Shown piece by piece: positions 48,266 through 59,900 of a stretch of 64,000 nt of DNA. A program made the translations under genes and the position numbers. Below the pieces are notes generated by a model. That model saw only the letters and a list, made by a program, of their open reading frames with translations. It made no database searches and was not told the DNA's origin. Positions within the stretch are counted from its first letter, which is position 1, and each line of letters opens with the position of its first letter. The DNA comes from Drechslerella dactyloides (Eukaryota > Ascomycota > Orbiliomycetes > Orbiliales > Orbiliaceae): positions 2,480,001-2,544,000 of the forward strand of contig JAGTWJ010000001.1 of assembly GCA_020064725.1 (NCBI GenBank). The letters are read 5' to 3'.

Positions 48266-50062
48266 TCAAGATTTCGAATCCTTCAATAGCTCGACTTGTC
48301 TATCGACCTCCTTCTTTGCTAAACTTTGCCATCTAGCCTTCTCCCATTCGCGTAATCTTCCGTCCCCTGTTATCTTACTGTACAGGCTCCGAGAGACGGA
48401 TTTGTTTATTTCGACGAATTCGTCGCTGGACATATCGCCGGCTTGGTAGTATGGTGCCAACGCAAGCCGCACGAGTTTTTCAATCTCCTTCTTGTTGGAG
48501 AGGGATAAGCCCGATGGTGACGCCGAGTCCTGTCTGGGGGGCGGGGACGAAGGTTCGGCGGGTGGACTGTGAGGGAGTGTTATTACTTCGGCAGGACCCT
48601 CGAGAAACGGGGACGCAGGAATAGACTCGGGCGTTTCGACCGGTGGAGTCAAGGGCGAGGATGGTGGAAGGAAGGTTGGCCGTGTGCTAGAAATAGGGCG
48701 CGGGAACTTAAGCCCGACCATGGTAGATGTTTGAGGCTTGTCGATGTCGGCTAGGAGTGTGTCAAGTAGAGTGGGTGAGGATGGCGGAGGATCTCTAGCA
48801 GGAGCGGGAGGCGAGTTCGCTGCTAGAGCGACGTCCGCGGTAGACTTTCCCGGTTGACTTTCAATAGGTGACTCTGGGTTCATGAGAGATGTAGGGACGA
48901 GACGACGTGTTCGTGGCCGTTTAAGTTTGCGTTCTGGAGCTGGCTGCGTCGGCGACGTCGGCGACGTCGGTTCGTATTCCATGGAGATGACATCTACAGA
49001 TCTTCTCTCGACCCGGGGTGAGGATGTCAGAAGCTTACTAAGTCTTCTTTTCCTCGTAGAACCCGATCCGGAGTTGCCTTCCGTCGGGAAGTGATCGTGT
49101 CCAGCTATCTCAGAGCCGTCCTCGTTCAACAGTGTACCTTCAGCCTCCTCAAGCATCGCCCATGCTGACTTTTCCTCGTCCGTCATAACTGGCTCCTGAT
49201 GGACAAAAGGCAATCGTTCCAAGATTCTCGGGACCGCCTCGTGCAGCACTTCAGCCCCTCCTTGTCTTCTCGCGACGTCAATGCGTCTATTCCAAGCATC
49301 CAAGTCTCGCTCGGCCGGCTCCGGCGGTTCATCATCGTTATTGCTCATGCTATAGGCAACTTCGAGCGACTCGAATCGGCCGCCGACGGTGAGCCAAGCC
49401 CTTTCCCAGGGATCATAGTTCGGTCGATTACGACCTCTTCTGGACGATGCGGTCGAGCTTTCGCCTCGCGATCTGAGGATTGGACGTTCAAGAATACAGG
49501 GAGGACAATACCATAACCCCTGGGGAGCTGCCTCGATCCCAAGACAGTAAGTATGGTATGGACTACGGCAATCATCGCAAAAAAGCAGGAGATCTGAATA
49601 CCCTGGCTCATTACAGATGAAGCAAGCCGGGGAATATTCCCCGACCTGCTGCCTATCGTTGTCACTTGCTCCGGAGGGAAGCATGTTGTGGTCATTGTAA
49701 TCGGACACTTGGACTTTATCGTCAACGCAGTAGCTCGATAGCGCTTCGCCTAGAGATCGGTGGCATGAGTTAGCTTGCGCTGATTACGACGAATTTGCAA
49801 CAGGAGACGAAGAAAGGGACATACCAGTCGGGCTCATGACCAGTTCGACGACGTTGAACGCCTTCCGGCAGATAGGACAGCTATTCGCGCGTTCTACCCA
49901 TGGCTTCAGGCAATTGTTGTGAAGGACGTGCGAGCAGGGAAGCCGCGCCAAGAGAAATTCAGGTAGGTCGTCGAGGTTGTACGAGATTGGGAGGCCATCG
50001 GTGCCATTCCGGGGGAGGTTCTTCTCCGGAAGTTCCGCAAGACAGACGATACAGGTATCCAT
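48266..50062 (-). CDS. RING-H2 and PHD finger protein, probable chromatin-linked E3 ligase
   Basis: Two exons: 49825..50062 and 48266..49749; 573 aa. The first ATG is 50062 (the longer frame opens with TTG). Exon 1 codes a RING-H2 finger: CIVCLAE, then LPCSHVLHNNCLKPW and CPICRKAF (about residues 4-55). Exon 2 codes a PHD finger near residues 120-168: CFICNEPGY, LLFCDDC, YHTYCLG and WYCPPC. A 'RPNYDPWERAWLTVGGRFES' stretch follows, then long Pro/Ser-rich disorder with a basic segment (RKLKRPRTRR), and a helical C-terminus ('LVRLALAPYYQAGDMSSDEF', 'WQSLAKKEVDRQVELLKD'). The order matches PHRF1-like fungal proteins. Inference: ubiquitin ligase acting on chromatin or RNA polymerase II. The substrate is unknown. 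Confidence 0.85.
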
Positions 50063-51203
50063 GATAGACAGCAGGTAGCGTGGCTTGCTGGAACATGAGT
50101 TTTTGTGGAGCGATCGATTAGGAGGCGGGTGATTCAAGTGGTTCCTGGCGTGGCTGTGTGGGAGTCCTGTCAGGTACGGAAGGATGGGTTGCGAGAGCGT
50201 TTGACGACGACACGACGAGGGGTGGCCGGCGCAAAACAGCGAAGGATATGAAGGGCGGACGTATGAGTATTGGAAGAATATTCTAAGGGCTCTCGGAGAG
50301 CCTGCTGGCAGAAGCAGACGGTAGACACTAGATTTCTATGGGCGAGGTCGAGAGTGAGGTTGGGATCAGGCGGGTCGGAGCGTCGGTATTTATACTTTCG
50401 GGCGGGTCACCAGGGTGTTGAACCAGACGAGCAAACGTGAACGCCATTCGCTGTTGTTGCTTGGGGCTGTTCGGCTGCGGCCTCTAACGTGCCCATCTTA
50501 TTTGCTCATCTGACACGCTCCGGGGCTACAGAGAGCAGTATACTATCTCTCGGCTCCGCTAGAGAACAGAGCACGGCTACGGGCAGGATTCGGAGATACA
50601 AAAAGAAGAAGCAGCTGGCCTACTCTGTAGCTGCGCGCATCTCAAAGGCGCCTCACCTATGCGTAAGCCGTCTACTTTCCTAGGCCTACCTACGCAACTC
50701 GACGCGATAGCGTCCTCCTGAACAAATGTTGGCGTTTGCCTCAAAGAAAGAGATACTACGGCATATACCGCAGTGAATCCCGCCATCAAGTTCGAACCCT
50801 AGCCCAGACATCACGAGTGGACGCTAAGAAGCGAACCGCCAACAGTACATTACGCCTCCATCGACTTCACACCGTCCCCGGGCTCCGCAGTTTTAGGGTG
50901 GAAATAACCGTGGTCGCCAGAAGCGCCCCACGTTCCTTATCATTCCGAAAGCTGTACAAGAGAAGTTCGGTAACAGAAAACGATGTACAAAAACCATGCC
51001 CATTAAACAAAGAGAAGAAGAAGCCTCGTAAGCCAGCATTCGAAATCTTCGTCAGCCGGAGAATATCGTATATAGGAATTATTCGAGTGTGAGACGGTTC
51101 GAGGATGCGTAGGAGGAGGAATATTCTATCTGCGGATGCGAGGTAGAGGCGGGTATTGGTGAAGTGGAATAGTCGGCTAAAGGAGACATGCAAAGAAAAA
51201 CGC
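50063..51203. other. RING-PHD promoter and eL43 3' region
   Basis: The plus frame 50736-51092 (118 aa) is basic but starts without a good ATG and shows no family motif. Nothing else seen. Confidence 0.5.
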
Positions 51204-51794
51204 TTAAACTTCAGCGATTTCTCTTAGACGACGGATTGTCGATCGGGAGGCGGCGGCAGCGGGTGTCCTATGTCACAATAACCATCAGCAAGCTGTACTC
51301 GTCTATTCCCGTCGACGACAAGTCGGCAGAACGTCGATCGATATCTGGCATCCAGCGGGGCCACATACGATAGCAGGTATGCTCCGCCAGCGACCTTCTT
51401 TCCGCAGCCTCTGCAGTCCCAGATGCCAACAGCCGTCCTCTTAACAGTCGTCTTGCCGCAGAAGGCGCATGTGTATTTCGAGTGCTGGCTGATTTCCATC
51501 TTCTTCACCTGCTTACGCAGCGAGGCACCATATCTGTTCATCAACACCGTCCATCAGCATTCGTCCTTGAGATGTCGACCCAAATAGGGTGTGTCGGATG
51601 ATAAAATTCGTCTCCTCGCGATAGTGTCGGAAACTCCCAAAGGCGGATCATATTGTAGCTTCGTACCTGACACCGTATTTACCGGTTGCGCCAACCTCTG
51701 TTGTCGAGGTAGCTCGTTAGCTGCGTTCCACGGAACTCAAGCTTCCAGCATCTCAGCGTTGTAGGTCAAACGTACTCTTAGTTCTCTTGGTCAT
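51204..51794 (-). CDS. rpl43: 60S ribosomal protein eL43 (L37Ae)
   Basis: Four exons: 51776..51794, 51667..51697, 51369..51533, 51204..51267; 92 aa, the exact family length. The start MTKRTKKVGATGKYGVRYGA is spread over three exons, an intron-rich arrangement typical of ribosomal protein genes. The zinc ribbon is visible as CAFC ... CRGC in 'SKYTCAFCGKTTVKRTAVGIW'. The C-terminus STPAAAASRSTIRRLREIAE is reached through an intron with a GTATGT donor and an ACATAG acceptor; read-through would give a false longer tail. It is a structural protein of the large subunit near the E site. The residues GGAYLLS differ slightly from the common GGAYTVS. It is divergent from the augmin-like gene over 0.54 kb. 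Confidence 0.95.
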
Positions 51795-52332
51795 TGTGAT
51801 TGATTATAGTTGAAACGGATAGATCCTCCTTGATCGTTTTGTCTATTCGATGCTGTATCGTCGGTGTCGGGACCTTGTCTTGATGCTATCGAGATTGTGC
51901 TGTGGAAGGTTGAGGAACATACGATTTTCGCCTAGGCGGGCCAACACCCACAAAAAAAAAAGCAGTCAGGTCACATGGGCATAGGCCCTGAGCTATCCCG
52001 TGACCGCGAATCCGTTTGTTCATGAGCAACACAAAACACGAGAGACAACACCTGATCCCCGAGTAGCGGTATGGGCGGCGCGCGCAACCTCAGCGAAGAG
52101 TATCGAAATCGACCTTACATTCAAACACAAGCGCAGACTGAAATACAGAGACACAAGGCCGTAGCTTAGAAGTCTACCGTTAGCTAGACTTTGACCTTGA
52201 ATTGTTCAGATACAAGGCTGGGTAGCTCCCATCACCTACGTTTACCAATCGCGACGCGACGTATCCTCTGTTACATTTTCCGTCTACAACGCGCTTCAGG
52301 TTCGACCGCTCAAAAGGCCCGAGCGATATAAA
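51795..52332. other. Divergent promoter region of eL43 and the augmin-like gene
   Basis: 538 nt with an A-run near 51,952-51,962. No gene seen. Confidence 0.55.
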
Positions 52333-54083
52333 ATGGACCCCTCATACGCTCTACAAAGAATACTCGATAGCCTGCGAGATCATGGCGCACTTCTCACCCG
52401 CGCGGATATCGAGTGGGCGTTTACTCCCGGGAAGAATATACAACAGATCGAGTCATTTATTCAGACCTACCTCGATACGGATTCTATGCTATCCTTAGAA
52501 GAGAAAGAGATGTAAGTTACCCGATTGTCACGCAAGCTTCTCATATATATCCGGTATATGGATTGCATTATAGTAGTTTCATTCATATATATATCCTAAC
52601 ATCTAACTCATGGTGAGTTCACGCTTAGCTACGAGAGTCTGAAGTCGAAAGACCTGCTCTCCACCGAAGCACCACCATTAAATGCCAGAGCTGCTGATGA
52701 CAAGCACGTCTCCGAAGAGCTCGCCGCTCTGGAGCTTGAGAACGAGCTGTTGAAGCTGAATATTAGCCGAATGAAGGGTCTCAAGGAAGATCATGAAGCG
52801 AGGCTGAAGGTGGAGGGTGGCTACGAATCTTCCTTACAGCAGAACCGAGAACATCTTTTACGATCCTACATGTCAGAAAGAGACCAAAATTCAGCTGCAG
52901 TAGGTCCAATTACTGATGCACATAATCGAGACTTCGATGGAATGCTGACAGAATGGCTGTCCAGATAGATGAGCTAGAAGCCACCTTTCGTGCTTGTCTT
53001 TCAGACCTACAAGATGCATCTGGAAAGCTCAACTTCACAACATCAGCCATGTCGGAGGTCACCCGGAATGACGACCGACTCCTCGCCCGTCTGCAGAGCA
53101 TGACCTCGGATATTCTTCTAGCGAGTGAAAGCACGGGAGACGACTTGATCTCAGCCGCGACGGAATACGCTGACATGCTAGCAACTCTCGAGGAGCAAAT
53201 AATAAAGACGCGGCTCGACCACACGTTCCTCAAGCATGTTGTCTCAGCGAACATGGACGAGATGGAAGGCCAGCCGTATCTAGATGCCGAGGAATTCAAC
53301 GAATTGATCGTCGAAGTCGCGGCTGTCGCCAACATGAGAGCTAAAGAAGGGCTGCTGCAGCCGATATTGCAGAATTTAGTATCGGATAGCAAGTCGAAGA
53401 CTGGAAGCATAGCGCAAAGATGCGGCTACGTGAGTAATACCCGCAAACCGCTAGTAGCTAAGTGCGGTTATTTCATCCTAGTTATGTTAACCCCTATGCA
53501 CTAGATCCTAAGCACGCTGGCGCTTCTCGACGCCCGGAATACAGAGGCGGAGGCAGAGATAACTAATCGTAATAACATGCAATATGTCTCGGGCAGAATG
53601 CAAATGCTCTTCGAACTCTCCATGCGCGACTTCCACGACGCAATGCAAAGTACGATCCGACTCGGCCAATCGAAGCCCGCGCCCGGAACCCAGCCCCAGC
53701 AAAAGGACGAGAAATCGTACGTGGAGAGCAGAATCTGGCGGTCAATGGGCACCGCTTCATTGACACCTGGAGGAGGGATGGCGGACGAGATCACCGGACA
53801 GGTATCGAAACTGAAATCTAAGGAGGGTTTATACAACCAGCTATGGGCGACACATCTCAAATACATACAAGAAGGCAGCGGGGTAGTAAACGGGATGGAG
53901 AACAGCGTTGGGGATATCGCGGGCGGTAGTGCACTAACGAACAGAGAGCTGGAGGCTGTGGAGGAAAAGGTCAAGAGCGTTAGTGCTGAGGTCGGGCAGC
54001 TAGCGGCCTTGGCAAATGCCCGTGACATGCCCAAGGTAGCTGTCATAAACGACTTGAAAAACAAGGAAATGTATGGCAAGTAG
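52333..54083 (+). CDS. Coiled-coil protein resembling augmin (HAUS) subunit 3
   Basis: Four exons: 52333..52511, 52629..52899, 52965..53429, 53505..54083; 497 aa, phases consistent. The N-terminal 60 residues (ILDSLRDHGALLTRADIEW ... 'SFIQTYLDTDSMLSLEEKE') resemble the helical head of HAUS3, in which a D-W-F motif is followed by a short helix and 'LS..E...F..L'. The remainder is long amphipathic helix with heptads ('SEELAALELENELLKLNISR', 'DELEATFRACLSDLQDASGK', 'ELEAVEEKVKSVSAEVGQLA'), expected for augmin subunits that bind gamma-tubulin complexes to spindle microtubules. The family is known in Aspergillus. No catalytic motif, signal peptide or membrane segment. It could instead be another spindle or kinetochore coiled-coil protein; a profile-profile search would decide. 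Confidence 0.6.
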
Positions 54084-54226
54084 TGCTTTTTGGTTGCAGG
54101 ACACCATGAAGAATAGTTCGGGCGAAGTCGAGTTAATTAGAGACGCGTGGTTATAAGATTTAAGGAGCAAGCGTGACAATTACAGCATCAATGCATAGGA
54201 TAGTAGATAAATAGATAGCTGCAAGC

Positions 54227-55171
54227 TCAAGCATCCAAGCAAGATGACATCCATGATTTCCAGCTTTCGGCGTGTGTGCTTTTAATGCTACCGCTTTGAA
54301 CGGAGATTTCCACGCCAAATTCTCTTAGACCCTCCCAAGTGACGTGATCGGAGTTTTCGTCTCCCAAGACACGATCAAGGTCTTCATCATCTTCCTCACC
54401 AGCGCCAGCATTGAGGAGCCCTTTCCGCTTAGTCTCTTTCATCCTGCCTAGCTCGGTCTGCAACAAAATGCTGATTTTCGCGGACGGAAGCGCCGTGAAC
54501 AGATCGTTTTTGTTGCAAGCTATGAGCAACGGTATAGGGTCCGGTGAGGAGGCGGATGACTCCGAGAGCGAGTTATACTGTTTCTGAATGACGAGCAGGA
54601 GCTCGTACAGGTACTCTACTGTATCCGTCAATCGTGGTTGAGAAGAAAGAACGGCCGAATCGAGCATGAATATGATTCCTATACACGCTTTCGGGCCAAG
54701 ATTGATGGACGTGAGAGCTTGGGAGCGGAGCTTTGGGTGGCCAGGCGTATCCTTCAGGTGAAATGAGTGGCGACTACCGATATCTTCCGGAATGGAAGTC
54801 TCGCCATCTTCGGATTTAATTTGCTCGAGCACTCCCGTGGGCAGTTTCACGGTGGCTGAGGTCGTAGATGTCTGAGTGGGAATGAGTGTTTGTTCTTGAA
54901 GCTGTATGAATCACGACATGTTAGCCGTGCATTCACGGAACGGCATGGGAGAAAGACTTGAATGCCCTCATACGTATAACAGGAAGCTTGTCTTCCCGGA
55001 ATCGCGTGGCCCAGCCAAGAGGAAGAAAGAAGATGGGCCATCCTTGGACTTTGATGATAACAGTTGACTTAGGACAACAGGTATCAGGATGACCGCGAAG
55101 AGTGTGATGAACAGGATTGGGAGAGACACCGGGAGCCCGAGGATCTCCCACTGGGGGAGGAGGCTCGCCAT
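54227..55171 (-). CDS. srp102: Signal recognition particle receptor subunit beta
   Basis: Two exons: 54974..55171 and 54227..54901; 290 aa from the ATG at 55171 (the frame's upstream extension starts with TTG). A single N-terminal membrane anchor (LPILFITLFAVILIPVVLSQ) precedes a small GTPase fold. The P-loop is GPRDSGKTS, the switch II region is DTPGHPKLRS, the G4 motif CNKND, and the G5 region EISVQSGS. An insert with acidic residues (GEEDDEDLD) lies before the last helix. Known role: anchors SRP receptor alpha at the ER and takes part in handing ribosomes to the translocon. It is convergent with the augmin-like gene, with 143 nt between stop codons. Confidence 0.93.
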
Positions 55172-56949
55172 GGTTGAGAAGGTGGGCGTGGTTGTGCGGT
55201 TGAGGTGGTAGGAGCCCGCAGTCGTCAATCGTCAAAATCGTTGATAACGTAATGTTGTACACATTGCGACGCCAAGCAGGTCGTGTATGTGCATTAGGTA
55301 CTGCGTACTGGCTTGCCCGACATGGAACAGCAGTTTTAGGCGGCGGGTTCCAAGAGCCCACGTATGCAGTAATCGGCCCAGGGCCCGTCTAGCGTCATCC
55401 CAGGGGACCTGAGGGAGGCGTCAAAGATCCTCTGATGCGCTTCTACGATGCGAGATCCTTTTGCTGATTCGAGCGTTATCCGATAAGCCATCGGCCGGAC
55501 CAATTCGTCAACATGTCGCCTCATGGGCACAATAACAGCGGCGAGCCGTCAGTTCACGGGTTCTACGTAGGTGGTGACGGCAAGGGGTGACTTTAGACAC
55601 GACCAAGGCGCGAGCTAGGTTACAGTACACGTCTTCGAGAGCGAGCTAGCTTGCGGACTCATGTACATACCGTCCAGCTTATCGATTACCACGACCGTTC
55701 GCGCAGGCTCTTGGCTGTTCTCCAGCCAGATCCTGCCTGCATTTGCCCGTCTCATGCAGGCAGGCTAGCGGACTCTTCGTTGAGACTCATCGGGGATTAT
55801 CTTCCGGGCCCATCCCACCAGCTCAGAGAAGCCCCCTGCTGCTGGTGGCCTGCAAGGCGCCTGAATTTCGGGAGCCATTTTCACGTCATCACACTCCCTG
55901 GACCCCGGTCGTACTAGCTCTTATAGCCTGTCTGCCCTTTTGCGCGGGTTTGGAGATGATTCAGACCCGCCGTCAACCTGGCGGCCGCTCTTGATCGATG
56001 TCCCTGGAGTCGTATTTCGGTGGTCATAAACACGGACGCGGTGCTCTTCCAAAAAACCATAGTGATTGCCGGCCGCCCCGGGAAAGCCAGATCGTAGTTA
56101 TTATGAAGTGCCATGTGCCGTCCGCCATCGTCCTGACCAGCTGAGATCGATATATCCGCCAGCAGCTGCTCCCCTGGTCACGCAGCCATACACACCGCAC
56201 GGTAGATTGACGTTCCTCCGTTAACGTTTTGGCGCAGCCTTGCGACCACGCCTACGAGCTAATTAGTCCTGAATCAGGATCAGGTTCGTTCCTTCATCTT
56301 GTCGCGTTTCCAGGCGGGCATACTTTTGCTCTCCCTCAAACTGGCGCAGCACGGGCAAACAGCCGTGCTACTAGTTTGCCGGTAGCATCACCACCGCCGC
56401 GACGGATAGCTACCTCAACCTATCTCCAACGTCCCGCCGGACCTCAGCTGATTACTCCCTTTCATTCGCGACAGGAGGAGAGGGCCATACCTTACCGGTC
56501 TGCTTCGATCTTCTCAGCCTCATCTCTCCAGGTTCCCGTTTGTCTTCTTCGCGCATCAGGCGTCGGGCAGTGAAAAGCGGGCCTAGGGTCTGGTAACTGG
56601 TCAGTAAGTGCAGTCAAGCAACACAATTTTCTGAGCTTCACACCTCACATCCAAGCTCCTCTTGACGGGTCGTAGCTGAAGCTGGCGGAATCACCGTCGC
56701 GAAAACCAAACCCATCTCCCGCTGTCGACCAGCGTACTGTCATACACGGCCTTAAGACAAACGTGGACACGCCGGCTGACTGCAGCATTGCTGCCGCTTC
56801 TTCTTCTGCTGCTTCTTCCAGGTACTACAACGTCACTCCTCGCAGTTCCTTAGTCATTCCTCCTAGTCCTTAGCCGTCACCGTCACCGGCACCCGCGCCG
56901 ATATAGCACCAAACACCCTTTCCACTGCCCCAATCACAGAGCAAATTGC
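55172..56949. other. Divergent upstream region of SRP102 and the USP gene
   Basis: 1.78 kb. Frames at 55651-55994 and 56229-56573 have no recognisable motif. The last 300 nt before 56950 are pyrimidine-rich and probably the USP leader. Confidence 0.5.
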
Positions 56950-59900
56950 ATGGATGGAGATGGACAGAACAATAATCCTGGAATGGCAATCGAGAACCAG
57001 GTATCGACTGGACGGCTGAACTCTGCGTCTCCGTCTTCTGCGGCCTCATCGACTGCGATCAACATGAACCATCAAACCATCAATGGAACCCACTTCGACG
57101 GGCTGAACAATCCCACCCCGCCCCGCCGACCTTCCTACGAGGACGACGACACCGACCCCGCGAGGCCGAGAAAACGACCGGCGACCCTAGCAACAGTAGA
57201 GTTGCTGAGTGCTGAGTGCATGAGCGCTCAGTCGACGACTCTGAGAGGAGATATCACCATGGCAAATGGCTCGTCACTGGTCCAGGAAGACTCCTCTTCA
57301 GAACACACAATGCCAAACGACGATACAGACCCGTCGGTCTCAACTACTCAGGAATCGACCGCCCAGTACGATGACGCATCCAGAGTCGACTCAGATAATC
57401 AGAATACGCTGAAGTCCGATGACTCTCAGATATCGCCAGACTCCGAAGGATCCTCACCGGTGGTTGGCGACTCTGATTGCGCGGAGGAAGAATACAAAGA
57501 CAACAACTATGTGATCTCCAATGTGGACAGGGATTCCAGCGGCCCAGTCCATATGTTGGAGGAGGAGGTTACAGCCAGTCAGGTGAGGCAGGCATGTTGA
57601 TTATAACGCAGTGCTCCCGTCCTGTCCCCCTATAATGAAAGGCGCGACTAATAAGAGCCAGGGATCTGGATATCAAACCTTCGAGACCGTGATTCTCCCA
57701 ACATTGCGACCTCATACATACTCAGAAACCGATGGAAGGGCATTTTTTGTCCCAATGTACTCTAAAATTGGCAGTGGTAGGTTTCTACGCCCTTTCTACA
57801 AGGCGTGTGAGTCCCAACTTGCCGATAAATATACTAACTGCTCATACTACTAGATCTAAACAATACAATGTCTGCTCTGAGAGAGCTACACCCCTGCGTC
57901 GCGGTGCTATCGAATGCAGACACAGCTGAAAAGTTCAATCAGGTCCATAACGAGGGGCTTCATGCATGGAAGTACTTACCTCAAGTAATCGGGAGTTCTT
58001 TTAAAAGAAGGTACCGGGCAAACCCCGTGCTACACTCTGAACAAGATGAAATCAGTGATTTATCAGAACTGATCCCGGCACGTGATAGCCCTTCACTTGG
58101 CCTCATCTTTTCGACGCAACCTCTACGTCCACAAACACTAGCCGCGTCTGCATTATTGTTTCGAACTTTCAGAGCTTTTTTCAAAGTTTCCCTACGAATG
58201 GTTCAGTACGACCTTGAAAGGATGACAACCCACCCAGCAGCAGCGGTACACAGACCCTTCTGTACACAGTTTGTCAATGTTTCGGCCGACATCTGTCGAG
58301 CACAACCTGTTGCGATGCCACACAATTATACGGAGGAATCGAAAGCCATTGTCATTGATCTGTGGTCTGACATCGTCACTCTGACGTTGGACGAACCCTA
58401 TGGATTCGAAGCTCTCAAGGCTTATCTGGATGCCGTCCTGGAGCGCCTGCCGAGACAGCCAGACCTTATGGAGCCCATCAAGCAGTTGTTTAGACTGCCA
58501 TCTTCGATTTTGAAGATGGTAGGAGAGATGGTTTCATTCCACGACGCGTCAGTTCGACAGAAAGGCGAACTGGTCAGAACCAGAATCGCGCAGGAATGCT
58601 ACGATATATGCCTCCTCACGCAAAGGCGCCTCAAAAGCTTTATCGGCGATGCATTCCTAGACTCCAAGGAAGATTTCAATATTCTCGTGGATTGCGCCGC
58701 TCATCTCCTCAACGAAACCATAACGATGGAACCCGGTCTGATAGACGATAACTCCGAGTTTCAGCTGGCTGTCAACTTTTCTCTATACCCCTTGGAATTC
58801 CACGGCCTAATAGCGGATGCCTGCCTAAGGATGACTATTTATGACCTGGCTCTAAGAAAATGCAAAAAGTTGGAAGTGAGACTGCACGCGTTGACAACCA
58901 TCTGCAACGAGTTATTGGAAGTCTGGAAGAAGCGGAATATGAAGCGAGAGGACCCACTACTTCGGTAAATTAGGTTCCATGGTACCCTTAGATGATTTGA
59001 ATGCTGACAACTACTCTAGCTGCATTGCGTTTTTCATCAGATCCTCCGGCTTGGTGGAATATATTCTTGGGCCTCACTCTCATTTCCAACTCATTCAAAA
59101 GGCTTCAAACGTGGTTGGATTCTTGATAGTCATGGGTGATTTTGATCGGCATTTTCTGGAGGTAGTATGGCAGCCGATAATTGCTGTCCGAGACCAAAGA
59201 GAGGTCCACGCTACGATTGCCTTACTCCAGGATCTCTGTCATAATATGACACTCAATAATCATTACGACTCGTGCAAGGTCCTCTGCGATGCTCCGGTGA
59301 ATGCCTGGGACGAGGCTCTGATGACATATTTTGACCGAGTTCTCTCAGAGATCAAGGGACATAGCCAACAAACTGCTATGGTGAGTACAACTTCGCTTTT
59401 CTTTTTATCGAAATCATCTGGTTACTGACTTCCATACCCAAAGCCCGTTGAGCCTGCGCCGTATAATCTCTTGATTCGCCTCTTTGGACTTTCGTTCGAC
59501 ATCCTAGCTTCGAGTCCAACGGCGGCCTTTACAAACTACGTAGCTGCGAAGTTTGACTGGCTATACAGCCAACTAGGGGACCTTCTTTTATATGGGCCAC
59601 AAATTCAGGACAAGAAAGAGTTGATCAGTAAATGCGTGACCGCTATGGAGCAGGGTCTAGGATATAAAGCTACAGATCTCTATATCCTCAACGCGGTTCT
59701 GGAAAGTTTTCGTAGGTTCATTCCATCGTTGGTATTCTTGCAATCGATTGTCTTGCTCACCCGCTCAATAGCATCTGATGCCGGAATCGCAGAAGGTGGG
59801 ACCGGAGTATCCATTAGACAAGAAATTGTCGAAATGGACCTTATAAGTCTCCTAGTTCAGCAAACAGTACTCTGCGTCGAAAGTCAAACTACCTTCGAGA

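Noticed and set aside
50736..51092. Basic 118-aa plus-strand frame
   Set aside because: There is no good start or homology, and it lies in the eL43 downstream region.
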